DNA from: an uncultured Roseburia sp.
GTDB taxonomy: Bacteria; Bacillota; Clostridia; Lachnospirales; Lachnospiraceae
Reading direction: 5' to 3'
Assembly (NCBI GenBank): GCA_947573605.1
Contig: CANPGM010000025.1
Coordinates: 1 to 48,842 of the forward strand
DNA: 48,842 bases
This document shows positions 34,234-42,887 of this stretch, in pieces (position 1 is the stretch's first letter; the number at the start of each line of letters is the position of its first letter). The notes below the pieces were generated by a model. That model saw only the letters and a program-made list of their open reading frames with translations, was not told the DNA's origin and did not search any database. A program made the translations under genes and the position numbers.

Positions 34234-35952
34234 GTGGAAATCACTACAATAAATGCTGAAGTCCTGGCAAAAATGTTTATGGCCGGAGCAAAGAATTTAG
34301 AGGCGCAGAAGGAATGGATCAATGAACTGAACGTATTTCCGGTTCCTGACGGCGATACGGGAACCAATATGTCGATGACAATTATGTCGGCGGCAAAGGA
34401 AGTGGCTTCTTTAGAACACCCCGATATGGCCTCTCTTGCAAAAGCTGTTTCTTCCGGCTCTCTGCGCGGTGCAAGAGGTAACTCCGGTGTAATTCTGTCT
34501 CAGCTGTTACGCGGATTTACAAAGATAATTGCAGAATATGATACGATCAGCGTTCAGATTTTGACGGATGCGCTGCAGAAAGCGACAGAGACTGCATATA
34601 AAGCGGTTATGAAGCCGAAAGAAGGTACGATTTTAACGGTTGCCCGCGGCATATCGGAAAAAGCTCTGATTTTAAATGAAGAGACGGACGATCTGATCTA
34701 TTTTTGCGGGGAATTGATTAAAGAAGGGGACCGCGTTCTTCTACGGACGCCGGATATGCTGCCGGTGTTAAAGCAGGCGGGAGTTGTGGATTCCGGCGGA
34801 CAGGGTCTGATGCAGGTGTTAAAGGGAGCGTATGACAGTCTTTGCGGAAAAGAGATCGACATCACAATAGAAGGCGTTAAGGAGGCCGGCGAGACTTCGG
34901 CGGAAGAGAAAAGAACATCCTATATCGACGCACAGGCAAATCAGGAAATTACATTTGTGTACTGCACGCAGTTCTTGATTATGCTTAAGAAGCCTTTTAC
35001 GGAAAAACAGGAGGATGAATTTAAAAGCTATCTGGAAACATTAGGAGATTCTATTGTAGTCGTTTCCGACGACGAGATCGTTAAGGTACACGTACATACC
35101 AACGATCCGGGTAAAGCAATGCAGAAAGCGCTTTCTTACGGCGGTCTTACCACGATTATTATTGAGAATATGGTTTTAGAGCGCGACGAAAAGGTTTCTG
35201 CAATGAAAGAAAAGGAAATGCAGAGTGTGTCGACGGCAAAAGAAGAAATAAAAGAAGCGGTGGAATCAGCAGAGGAAACTGCGGAAGAGAAGGAAATGGG
35301 ATTTATTTCCGTCAGCATCGGGGAAGGAATCAACGAAATTTTTGAAGGGCTCGGTGCAGATTACATCATCGAGGGCGGACAGACCATGAATCCGAGCACC
35401 GAAGATATGCTGCTTGCGATTGAGAAAGTAAACGCGCGCAACGTGTTTATCCTTCCGAATAATAAGAACATTATTCTGGCGGCCAATCAGGCGGCTGCGA
35501 TGACAGAGGGAAAAAAGGTAATTGTGATTCCGACTAAGACGATTCCTCAGGGAATTACGGCGCTGATTAACTTTATTCCGGATAATACGCCGGAAGACAA
35601 CGCCGCCCGTATGGAGGAGGAAATCGGTATGGTAAAAACGGGACAGATAACGTACGCCGTCCGTGATACCGTCATTGAGGAAAAGGAGATTAAGCAGGGC
35701 GATTATATGGGAATCGGAGATCAGGGCATCGTCTCTGTCGGTAAAAATCTGGAAGAAACGGTTCTTACAATGATTTCCGAGCTTGTCGATAAAGATTCCG
35801 CTATTCTAACGATTTATTACGGAGAAGAAATTGCGGAAGACGATGCGAAAGTGATTGCAAATAAGGCAGAGCAGTCTTATCCTGAGGTAGAGGTGGAGCT
35901 GCATTACGGCGGACAGCCGATCTATTATTATGTTGTTTCGGTAGAAGCATAA
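34234..35952 (+). CDS. DAK2/DegV domain protein, YloV/FakA-like
   Basis: The YloV/FakA family includes the kinase subunit of fatty acid kinase, which works with FakB fatty-acid-binding proteins. The N-terminal DAK2 domain (about 1-205) has ELNVFPVPDGDTGTNMSMT (Mg-ATP aspartates) and SSGSLRGARGNSGVILSQLLRG. The linker is Glu/Lys-rich (about 330-355), and the C-terminal domain shows GQTMNPSTEDMLLAI, FILPNNKNIILAANQA and VVIPTKTIPQGITALI. Length 572 aa. GTG start after GGAGG. No FakB gene is in the window. Confidence 0.88.
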   Translation: MEITTINAEVLAKMFMAGAKNLEAQKEWINELNVFPVPDGDTGTNMSMTIMSAAKEVASLEHPDMASLAKAVSSGSLRGARGNSGVILSQLLRGFTKIIAEYDTISVQILTDALQKATETAYKAVMKPKEGTILTVARGISEKALILNEETDDLIYFCGELIKEGDRVLLRTPDMLPVLKQAGVVDSGGQGLMQVLKGAYDSLCGKEIDITIEGVKEAGETSAEEKRTSYIDAQANQEITFVYCTQFLIMLKKPFTEKQEDEFKSYLETLGDSIVVVSDDEIVKVHVHTNDPGKAMQKALSYGGLTTIIIENMVLERDEKVSAMKEKEMQSVSTAKEEIKEAVESAEETAEEKEMGFISVSIGEGINEIFEGLGADYIIEGGQTMNPSTEDMLLAIEKVNARNVFILPNNKNIILAANQAAAMTEGKKVIVIPTKTIPQGITALINFIPDNTPEDNAARMEEEIGMVKTGQITYAVRDTVIEEKEIKQGDYMGIGDQGIVSVGKNLEETVLTMISELVDKDSAILTIYYGEEIAEDDAKVIANKAEQSYPEVEVELHYGGQPIYYYVVSVEA

Positions 35953-35974
35953 AAAAGCTTACAACAGTGAATTG

Positions 35975-36015
35975 ATACGCCGGATTTTCGTTTTGTAATG
36001 AAAAGTCCGGCGTAT
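35975..36015 (+). terminator. Terminator after the DAK2 gene
   Basis: A 10-bp stem ATACGCCGGA (35975-35984) with TCCGGCGTAT (36006-36015), extended inward by TTTTC/GAAAA, then TTTT after a G. Confidence 0.75.
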
Positions 36016-36031
36016 GTTTTCGCAATAAATA

Positions 36032-36091
36032 GCTCCGGTATGGAGGCTTAGTGTGAAAGATAAGCTCGATAGCTTTGCTCCGGTATGGAGG
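36032..36091 (+). repeat. 15-bp direct repeat GCTCCGGTATGGAGG in the recG leader
   Basis: Identical copies at 36032-36046 and 36077-36091. Each carries a GGAGG ribosome site; the second drives recG and the first a short upstream frame. The downstream sequences (AAAGATAAG and AAAGATACG) are also alike, suggesting a local duplication of the initiation region. Confidence 0.8.
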
Positions 36092-36115
36092 AGATTATGG
36101 ACAAAGATACGTTAA
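36053..36115 (+). CDS. Possible 20-aa leader peptide overlapping recG start
   Basis: A GTG at 36053 lies six bases after the first GGAGG and opens a 20-codon frame (VKDKLDSFAPVWRRLWTKIR) ending in TAA at 36113-36115, 19 bp inside recG. It may couple translation of recG or merely be a by-product of the duplication. Confidence 0.35.
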   Translation: MKDKLDSFAPVWRRLWTKIR

Positions 36116-38154
36116 TTACAGAAATAAAGGGCGTCGGTGAGAAAACGGCGGCTCTTTTTCATAAATTAGGAATACATACGGTCGGAGACGTACTTTTATA
36201 CTATCCAAAGACGTATATCAGATTTCCGGAATGGAAGCGTGCGGACGAAGTAACGGAAGGAGAGACGGCGGCCGTTTTCGGGCGGCTTGCCGGTTCTCCC
36301 GTAGTAAGAAAAGCCCGTTCGATGCAGGTTACCGCAGCCTCCGTACGCGAAATGGGCGTTTCGCTTCATCTGGTCTGGTTTCGGATGCCGTATCTTAAAA
36401 ATTCTCTTCATGCGGGAGAAAGCTATGTATTTTACGGAAAGGTTCTCCGTAAAAACGGGACGCTGACAATGGAGCAGCCCGTTGTCTACGCAGAAGAACA
36501 GTATAAAAGCATGGAGCGGCTTTTTTTTCCGGTCTATGCGGTTTCCAAAGGGCTTTCCAATAATCTGATCAGAAAAACCGTCCGTGCGGCTCTATCTTTT
36601 GAAAATTTATTTCCGGATTTTCTTCCCGAATATGTGCGCGAAAAATACCGGCTGCCGGAATATAATTATGCATTGAAGCAAATTCACTTTCCGGATGATA
36701 TGGATGCGGTAATTGCAGCAAGAAAACGTCTGGTGTTTGACGAACTGTTTCTGTTTGTTTTGGGCATCCAGTATCAGAAGGAAAAAAAGGAAAGGGAAGA
36801 GAATCGGTTTTCGCTGGCAAAGGACGGGTACGCAGAGGAGCTTATTTTAAAGCTGCCTTACGAACTGACCGGCGCGCAGCAGAGAGTATTAGAAGAAATC
36901 GGGCGCGATATGAGGGGGCCTCATGTGATGCAGCGATTGATTCAGGGAGACGTCGGTTCCGGAAAAACAATACTGGCGTTTTTAGCAATGGCGGACTGCG
37001 CTCATAACGGCCTGCAGTCTGCGCTTATGGCGCCGACCGAAGTACTGGCGTCACAGCATTACGATTCGTTTCGGAAGCTGTGCGAACAGTTCGGGCTGAA
37101 ATTTCCGGTTATTCTGCTGACGGGTTCTATGACGGCAAAACAAAAACGCGACGCATACGACCGATTAAAGCTTTTTCCCAATGCGATGATTATCGGAACT
37201 CACGCACTGATTCAGGAGCGGGCGGTATACCGGAAGCTGGGGCTTGTGATTACCGATGAACAGCATCGTTTCGGCGTAAAGCAGCGCGAGGCGTTTTCGG
37301 AAAAAGGACAGACGCCGCACATTCTTGTTATGAGCGCGACGCCGATTCCACGGACGCTTGCCATTATTCTTTACGGTGATTTGGATATTTCCGTGGTAGA
37401 TGAGGTTCCCGCAAGAAGGCTGCCGATCAAAAACTGCGTGGTGGATATCCGTTACCGTCCGAAGGCGTATCGGTTTATCGAAGACGAAGTAAAAAGGGGA
37501 CATCAGGCATACGTGATTTGTCCGCTGGTGGAAGAGAGCGAGAACATGGATGCGGAAAACGTAGCCGACTATGCGGCGCGGTTAAGGGAAGAGCTGCCGC
37601 CCGAAATCCAAATCGGCATCCTGCACGGACAGATGAAAGCAGCGCAGAAGAATGAGGTAATGGAACAGTTTGCGGCAAATGAAATTCAGGTGCTTGTTTC
37701 AACTACAGTTGTAGAGGTTGGCGTTAACGTCCCGAATGCGACGGTTATGATGATTGAGAACGCAGAACGTTTCGGTCTGGCGCAGCTTCATCAGCTCCGC
37801 GGGCGCGTGGGGCGCGGCGACGCGCAGTCGTACTGTATTATGATAAATACTTCCGATACAAAAGAATCGGGCAAACGCTTAGAGATTTTGAATCGCTCGA
37901 ACGACGGTTTTGAGATTGCAGCAGAGGACTTAAAGCTTCGCGGTCCCGGTGATTTTTTCGGTATCCGGCAATCCGGAGAAATGCAGTTTGCACTGGCGGA
38001 TATTTACCAGGATGCTTCGGTGTTAAAAGACGCGGCGGACGAAGTGCGGGAACTTTTGGGTACAGACCCAGGACTGACTATGCCGGAACATGAAAAACTT
38101 TGCCGTTATCTGGAACAGTTTTTAAATGACAGAAAGAATCGTCTGAATCTGTAG
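36097..38154 (+). CDS. recG: ATP-dependent DNA helicase RecG
   Basis: Regresses stalled forks and branch-migrates Holliday junctions. The N-terminal wedge/OB domain (about 1-230) contains GVGEKTAALFHKLGIHTVGDVLLYYPKTY. The helicase core has GDVGSGKTILAFLA (Walker A), PTEVLASQH, LVITDEQHRFGVKQRE (DEQH), SATPIPRTLA, VSTTVVEVGVNVPNATVM and HQLRGRVGRG. A C-terminal LKLRGPGDFFGIRQSG block follows. Length 685 aa. ATG 36097 with GGAGGAG upstream is preferred to the in-frame ATG at 36085, which overlaps that site. Confidence 0.97.
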   Translation: MDKDTLITEIKGVGEKTAALFHKLGIHTVGDVLLYYPKTYIRFPEWKRADEVTEGETAAVFGRLAGSPVVRKARSMQVTAASVREMGVSLHLVWFRMPYLKNSLHAGESYVFYGKVLRKNGTLTMEQPVVYAEEQYKSMERLFFPVYAVSKGLSNNLIRKTVRAALSFENLFPDFLPEYVREKYRLPEYNYALKQIHFPDDMDAVIAARKRLVFDELFLFVLGIQYQKEKKEREENRFSLAKDGYAEELILKLPYELTGAQQRVLEEIGRDMRGPHVMQRLIQGDVGSGKTILAFLAMADCAHNGLQSALMAPTEVLASQHYDSFRKLCEQFGLKFPVILLTGSMTAKQKRDAYDRLKLFPNAMIIGTHALIQERAVYRKLGLVITDEQHRFGVKQREAFSEKGQTPHILVMSATPIPRTLAIILYGDLDISVVDEVPARRLPIKNCVVDIRYRPKAYRFIEDEVKRGHQAYVICPLVEESENMDAENVADYAARLREELPPEIQIGILHGQMKAAQKNEVMEQFAANEIQVLVSTTVVEVGVNVPNATVMMIENAERFGLAQLHQLRGRVGRGDAQSYCIMINTSDTKESGKRLEILNRSNDGFEIAAEDLKLRGPGDFFGIRQSGEMQFALADIYQDASVLKDAADEVRELLGTDPGLTMPEHEKLCRYLEQFLNDRKNRLNL

Positions 38155-38223
38155 CCGGAGAATCATACAAAGAAACACGGATAATTGATTAAATCCGGAT
38201 TATGCTGTGCGGAGGATAGGAGA

Positions 38224-38943
38224 ATGCAGAAACTTGTTTTAATCGTAGAAGACGACGGAGATATCAATAAAATGCTTGAAGAGCTTTTAAATTTAAACGG
38301 TTATCGGACCGCCTGCGCTTTTTCCGGGACAGAATGTATGCTGAATGTCAGAAACGAAGCTCCGGCGGCTGTGATATTGGATTTGATGCTTCCGGGAATG
38401 ACGGGCGAGGAAGCGCTTTTGCAGATTAAAAAGGAGTGTCCGGGGACGGCTGTTTTGATCGCTTCCGCTAAGGACGACGTCGGAAGCCGTATTTCTCTTT
38501 TAAAGGCAGGTGCGGATGATTATCTCACAAAACCGTTTGATACCGGGGAACTGCTTGCGAGACTGGAAGCCGTTTTAAGAAGAAGCGGGAAAGAAAGGGA
38601 GGAACCGGATGGTACGCCGTCCGGGGGACAGACTGCAGAAGGCAGACGGGTGTTAAGCTATAAAGATATTACGATGTTTCCGGAAGATTTTTCCGTTTCG
38701 GTCGGCGGGGAAGCGGTCGTCCTTACGAAACGGGAGTATTTGATTTTAGAGCTTTTAATGGAGAATCCGGGACGTGTTTTTACCAAAAGCAACATTTACG
38801 AATCGGTTTGGAATGAAGAATTTCTCGGCGAGGATAACGCCGTCAACGTGCATATCAGCAATATCCGGCAGAAGCTTGCCAAAATCAGGCCGCAGGAAAC
38901 CTATATTCAGACGGTATGGGGGATCGGGTTTAAAATGAAATAA
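38224..38943 (+). CDS. OmpR/PhoB-family response regulator
   Basis: Two-component transcription factor of 239 aa. Receiver domain: LIVEDDGDINKML (acidic pair), the phosphoacceptor in VILDLMLPGM, LIASAKDD and LTKPFDTGEL (conserved Lys). A low-complexity linker (about 125-145) leads to a winged-helix DNA-binding domain with LTKREYLILELLMENPGRVFTK and VNVHISNIRQKL. The ATG at 38224 starts LVLIVEDD after two GGAG-like sites; the open frame starts earlier at 38185. The matching kinase is the last gene of the cluster, after an ABC pair. Confidence 0.93.
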   Translation: MQKLVLIVEDDGDINKMLEELLNLNGYRTACAFSGTECMLNVRNEAPAAVILDLMLPGMTGEEALLQIKKECPGTAVLIASAKDDVGSRISLLKAGADDYLTKPFDTGELLARLEAVLRRSGKEREEPDGTPSGGQTAEGRRVLSYKDITMFPEDFSVSVGGEAVVLTKREYLILELLMENPGRVFTKSNIYESVWNEEFLGEDNAVNVHISNIRQKLAKIRPQETYIQTVWGIGFKMK

Positions 38944-38958
38944 AAAACTTTATGTTTT

Positions 38959-39003
38959 CTTTATACTTTTCCTAAGGTTTCTAAAAATCCGGCTCTTATA
39001 CTT
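38959..39003 (+). promoter_or_regulatory. Possible regulated promoter with direct repeat before the ABC genes
   Basis: CTTTATACTT (38959-38968) and TCTTATACTT (38994-39003) are 35 bp apart. The second holds a TATACT that could serve as a -10 but has no recognisable -35, as in activator-dependent promoters. Binding by the adjacent regulator is a guess. Confidence 0.3.
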
Positions 39004-39070
39004 AAGAATAGAAAAAGCAAGGAACGTGTTTTGTAAATTTCGAAACGCCGAAGCAGAAAGGACTGGAACA

Positions 39071-39982
39071 ATGGAGTATATTTTGAAAACAGAAGGACTT
39101 ACAAAGCGATATGGTAAACACAATGTCGTAAATCAGGTCAGTATGCACGTCAAAAAAGGCAGCATTTACGGCTTTATCGGAAAAAACGGAGCCGGGAAAA
39201 CGACGTTTATGCGGATGGTAGCGGGGCTTGCCGCGCCTTTTGCAGGCACGATTGAACTTTTCGGATCAAAGGAGCTGGAAAAACAGCGCGTCCGTATCGG
39301 ATGTCTGATCGAGCAGCCGGGCCTTTACGGGAATATGACCGCCGGGGAAAATCTGGAGGTTGTCAGAAGGAGCCTCGGCATTACCGAAAAAAAAGCGGTG
39401 GAGGAAATGCTGGATTTTGTAGGCCTGTCCGATACCGGAAAGAAAAAGGTAAAAAATTTTTCAATGGGAATGAAACAGCGGATGGGTATCGCAATCGCAC
39501 TGTTCCGCAATCCCGATTTCCTGATTTTAGACGAACCGATCAACGGTCTTGATCCGGAGGGTATCAAAGAAATCAGAGATCTATTGTTGAAACTGAACAG
39601 AGAAAAAGATATTACGATTTTAATCTCCAGCCATATTTTAGGGGAACTTTCAAAGGTGGCGACGCATTACGGAGTGATTCGCGAGGGGAATCTGATTGAA
39701 GAATTCAGTACGGAGGAACTTCGGATGCGCTGCAGACGCTGTCAGAAATTGGTTGTGGAAGATGAAAAGTTTGCCGCAAATATTTTGGAAGAGCGGCTTC
39801 ATATCACAAACTTTGACGTGCCGGAACAGGGTGTCGTCCGGGTGTTTGAACGTCTGGAAGATACCGTAAAGACGAACAGAGTTTTAGCGGAAGCAGGGGT
39901 AGGCATTCGGGAAAGTTATCTGACAGGACAGGATTTGGAGGGATATTTTATGGATTTACTGGGAGGTGGCGCAAATGTTTAA
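39071..39982 (+). CDS. ABC transporter ATP-binding protein (BcrA-like)
   Basis: ATPase of an ABC-2 exporter (303 aa). Walker A GKNGAGKTT near 39-47, Q-loop region CLIEQPGLYGNMT, signature FSMGMKQR (instead of LSGGQ, as in bacitracin/lantibiotic exporters), Walker B LILDEPINGLDPEG and switch His in ISSHIL. A C-terminal accessory region (about 215-303) is typical of this branch. ATG 39071 starts MEYILKTEGLTKRYG with GAAAGGA nine bases upstream. It overlaps the permease gene by 8 bp. Confidence 0.92.
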   Translation: MEYILKTEGLTKRYGKHNVVNQVSMHVKKGSIYGFIGKNGAGKTTFMRMVAGLAAPFAGTIELFGSKELEKQRVRIGCLIEQPGLYGNMTAGENLEVVRRSLGITEKKAVEEMLDFVGLSDTGKKKVKNFSMGMKQRMGIAIALFRNPDFLILDEPINGLDPEGIKEIRDLLLKLNREKDITILISSHILGELSKVATHYGVIREGNLIEEFSTEELRMRCRRCQKLVVEDEKFAANILEERLHITNFDVPEQGVVRVFERLEDTVKTNRVLAEAGVGIRESYLTGQDLEGYFMDLLGGGANV

Positions 39983-40796
39983 TCTGTTAAGTGCGGAGTG
40001 CTTTAAGTTAAGAAAAAGTAAGAACCTTTATATTTGCTGCAGTGTGGTTGTTTTCTTTATTATTTTTATCTATGGAATGCTGCTTTTGGCGGAAAATATT
40101 CAGTCGGGCAATGTGCAAAACGGTACGGGAGGTGTGTATGTTACGCAGGAAGCGACGACGGAAGGCCTGATTATGGAAAATCTCAATGTATTGGATTTTT
40201 ATCAGCAGCTATTTACAGGCGAGTTTATTTCGATTCTGCTGGCAATTTTTGTATCCATACTGGTTGTAGAAGAATTTAAAAGCGGAGCCATCAAAAATGT
40301 GGTGGGAAAAGGATATGCGAGAGAAACCGTTTTTCTGGCGAAGTTTTTTTCCGCTGCGATCGGCGTTGCTTTATTATTGCTTGTTTCAGCTGTTGTTACG
40401 ATTTTGGCAGGTTTATTTTTTCTTGGGGAACATGCGCTGTATCCCGGAATCTTAGCGGATTTCGGAAGCTTTTTCGGATTGCAGTTATGGATGTCTGTTG
40501 CGTTAAGCGCGGTATTTGTTTTGATTTCAGAAATCGGAAGGAATGTTGCGGCGGCAATTTCCGCAGGTATCGGCGTTGTAATCGTTTCAGGGATGCTGTT
40601 TTCAGGTCTTGATATGCTTTTTAAAGGCTCCGGGTTTCATCCGTCCGAATACTGGTTGATATGTATGAGTGAGTTATGTCCGGCAGGCGGTTTTGAAACG
40701 GGCTATGTTGTGAAAACAGTCGTTGTCAGTCTTCTTTGGATCGCTGTAGCGCTTGCGGCCGGAATCTGGCATTTTAAACGCGCGGATGTAAAATAA
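39975..40796 (+). CDS. ABC-2 type transporter permease
   Basis: Membrane component (273 aa) with about six helices: residues 20-40, 80-100, 125-155, 160-185, 195-215 and 245-268. A soluble loop after helix one contains ATTEGLIMENLN. The N-terminus LLSAECFKLRKSKNLY is typical of lantibiotic-immunity/bacitracin-type permeases. The ATG at 39975 has GGGAGG eight bases upstream; GTG 39966 lies in that site. With the ATPase it probably exports or removes a peptide or lipid-II-binding compound from the membrane; substrate unproven. Confidence 0.88.
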   Translation: MFNLLSAECFKLRKSKNLYICCSVVVFFIIFIYGMLLLAENIQSGNVQNGTGGVYVTQEATTEGLIMENLNVLDFYQQLFTGEFISILLAIFVSILVVEEFKSGAIKNVVGKGYARETVFLAKFFSAAIGVALLLLVSAVVTILAGLFFLGEHALYPGILADFGSFFGLQLWMSVALSAVFVLISEIGRNVAAAISAGIGVVIVSGMLFSGLDMLFKGSGFHPSEYWLICMSELCPAGGFETGYVVKTVVVSLLWIAVALAAGIWHFKRADVK

Positions 40797-40830
40797 GCGG
40801 GCAGGAGCGCGGAAACGGAAGGGGCGGCCA

Positions 40831-41748
40831 ATGGAGATACTTTTATATACGGTATTGATTTTGTGCGTAAGCGGGGCAGTTATTTTAACTGCCCGTTTGC
40901 TGTGTTATCAAAAACAGGTGCGCCATCTTATCAGGGAATTGAAATTGATGGAAGAGACGGATACGAAAGGAAAGCTGACGTCCGCGGTGCATATCGGAAG
41001 AACGGAAGAAGCAATTTCAATTATGAATCGTGTTTTGGATAAGGAGAGGCGTCAGACGGAGGAGCTTAAGAAAGAGAATCGGAGCTACCGGGAAAGTATT
41101 ACGGGAATTTCTCACGATATTCGGACGCCGCTTACATCTGTAAAAGGATATGTGCAGATGCTTTCAAATCCGAAGGCACAGGAAGAACGCAAGGTCGAAT
41201 ATCTTACAATTATTGAAAGGCGGCTTCAGGATCTGACCGAAATGCTGGATATGCTTTTTGAATATGCGAGAATTGAGGCGGGAGAAATCGAACTTATGTC
41301 CGAAAGGTTAAACGTCCGGAATCTTTTTGCGGATACCGTTTCTTTGTTTTATGAGGACTTTACGGCAAAGGAATGCGAACCAGAAGTAACGCTTCCGCAG
41401 GGACCATGTTATATGCAGGGAGATCGTCATGCCTTTGTGAGAATTGTCGAAAATCTGGCGAAAAACGCGCTTGTTCACGGTACGGGCGGCTATCGTTTTT
41501 CCCTGTCCGAGGAAGGAGGGCATATTAGGATTCTCGTGTCAAATCGGACAGAAAGTATTGAAGCGCAGGATATCGATCGTATTTTTGATCGCTTTTATAC
41601 GACGGATCTCTCCAGAAGCCGCAAGACGACAGGACTCGGACTTGCGATAGTAAAAGAATTTGCCAGACAGATGGGAGGTACGGCGGAAGCTTCGTTAGAA
41701 GGAGAGCTGTTTACAATTACAGTGACATTTGACGCGGTAAATTTTTGA
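40831..41748 (+). CDS. Sensor histidine kinase
   Basis: Kinase of 305 aa, presumably partner of the regulator at 38224. A single N-terminal membrane helix (about 3-25) is followed by a coiled-coil-like linker without an obvious HAMP domain, the H-box ISHDIRTPLTSVKGYVQML, N-box NLAKNALVHG, DRFYTTD and G-box TTGLGLAIVKEFA. There is no sizeable extracytoplasmic domain, so the input may come through the membrane or from the adjacent ABC transporter, as known for BceS-like kinases. Order regulator-ABC-ABC-kinase suggests one operon. Confidence 0.92.
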   Translation: MEILLYTVLILCVSGAVILTARLLCYQKQVRHLIRELKLMEETDTKGKLTSAVHIGRTEEAISIMNRVLDKERRQTEELKKENRSYRESITGISHDIRTPLTSVKGYVQMLSNPKAQEERKVEYLTIIERRLQDLTEMLDMLFEYARIEAGEIELMSERLNVRNLFADTVSLFYEDFTAKECEPEVTLPQGPCYMQGDRHAFVRIVENLAKNALVHGTGGYRFSLSEEGGHIRILVSNRTESIEAQDIDRIFDRFYTTDLSRSRKTTGLGLAIVKEFARQMGGTAEASLEGELFTITVTFDAVNF

Positions 41749-41777
41749 TTGCAACCGTCGGGAAAATCCAATATAAT
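41749..41777 (+). promoter_or_regulatory. Promoter of the AIM24-like gene
   Basis: TTGCAA (41749-41754), 17-bp spacer and perfect TATAAT (41772-41777). Confidence 0.75.
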
Positions 41778-41837
41778 AAAAAAGGCGAATCAATCGTCAG
41801 AATAAGATGGATGATATAGGATAACGAGGAGGAAGCA

Positions 41838-42518
41838 ATGAGATATTCAATTGAGGGAGAACCGCTCCCGGTTGTCATCTGTGAGTTGGACAATGGAGAA
41901 GTTATGATTACGGAGAGCGGAGCGATGTCGTGGATGTCGCCGAATATGAAGATGGAGACGACTTCCGGCGGAGGAATCGGTAAAATGTTCGGAAGAGCGC
42001 TTTCGGGAGAAAGCCTTTTCTTAAACCGCTATACGGCGGAGAACGGGAACGGTATGATCGCTTTTGCATCCAGTTTTCCCGGTGCAATCCGTTCATTTGA
42101 GATCGGACCGGGAAAGGAAATTGTTGCCCAGAAGTCGGCTTTTCTGGCGTCTACGGCAGGAGTGTCGCTGTCTACTTTTTTCCAGAAAAAGATCGGAAGC
42201 GGCTTTTTCGGCGGAGAGGGTTTTATTATGCAGAAGCTTTCCGGGAACGGCGTTGTTTTCCTTGAATTTGACGGATATATCAAAGAGTATGAGCTTGGGC
42301 CGGGACAGCAGATGGTCATCGATACGGGATATTTAGCTGCGATGTCGTCTACCTGCCAGGTAGAAGTAAAGACCGTTCCGGGTGTTAAGAACATGCTTTT
42401 CGGCGGCGAAGGAATTTTTAATACTGTGCTGACGGGACCGGGTAAAATCTGGCTTCAGAGTATGCCGATTTCTCAGATGGCGAATTCACTAAGACCGTTC
42501 TTCCCGACGGGGCGATAA
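41838..42518 (+). CDS. AIM24/TIGR00266 family protein
   Basis: A 226-aa beta-rich protein of the AIM24 family; no enzymatic role is established. Family features: MRYSIEGEPLPVVICELDNGEVMITESGAMSWMSPNM, GRALSGESLFLNRYTA, AFASSFPGAIRSFEIGPGKEIVAQKSAFLAS and GEGFIMQKLSGNG. No signal peptide. GAGGAGG precedes the ATG. Followed by the zinc-ribbon and DUF2085 genes without clear terminators. Confidence 0.92.
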   Translation: MRYSIEGEPLPVVICELDNGEVMITESGAMSWMSPNMKMETTSGGGIGKMFGRALSGESLFLNRYTAENGNGMIAFASSFPGAIRSFEIGPGKEIVAQKSAFLASTAGVSLSTFFQKKIGSGFFGGEGFIMQKLSGNGVVFLEFDGYIKEYELGPGQQMVIDTGYLAAMSSTCQVEVKTVPGVKNMLFGGEGIFNTVLTGPGKIWLQSMPISQMANSLRPFFPTGR

Positions 42519-42631
42519 AATAAAATAGAAACGAAAAGAATTATGCCGTTACGCTGCAAAAGATCCGCAGGCGGGGAACCGGATAAAGGATCGGGCGGTC
42601 GCAAGGCGGAAACGGCGGAATGCGAGGTAAT

Positions 42632-42871
42632 ATGGCTCAGATAAAATGTCCGAGGTGCGGCAGTATGTTTGTTCATACGCAGGCCGTGACCGATACGACG
42701 ACAGAGACTAAGACGAAGGGGTTCGGATGTATTAAAGCGTGTCTCGGATACCTGATTACGGGGCCGATTGGAATCCTGTGCGGTTTATGCGGCATGGGGA
42801 AGGGAAAGACTACGACAAGCTCTAAAACAAGACTGATACATATCTGTCAGAACTGCGGCTGTCAGTTCTGA
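42632..42871 (+). CDS. LITAF-like zinc-ribbon small protein
   Basis: A 79-aa protein with CPRC at Cys6 and Cys9, a Gly- and Cys-containing hydrophobic stretch (about 30-55) and HICQNC with Cys72 and Cys75 near the C-terminus. Two CxxC knuckles separated by a hydrophobic segment, the second preceded by His, is the arrangement of LITAF/zf-LITAF-like domains, which insert into membranes monotopically in eukaryotes. The assignment is by pattern only. Start 42632 follows GAGGT; the frame opens four codons earlier. Confidence 0.7.
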   Translation: MAQIKCPRCGSMFVHTQAVTDTTTETKTKGFGCIKACLGYLITGPIGILCGLCGMGKGKTTTSSKTRLIHICQNCGCQF

Positions 42872-42887
42872 TGATGAGAATGCAACG

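Noticed and set aside
42543-42644. 33-aa frame before the zinc-ribbon gene
   Set aside because: Weak ribosome site, no hydrophobic or conserved pattern; could be real but cannot be supported.
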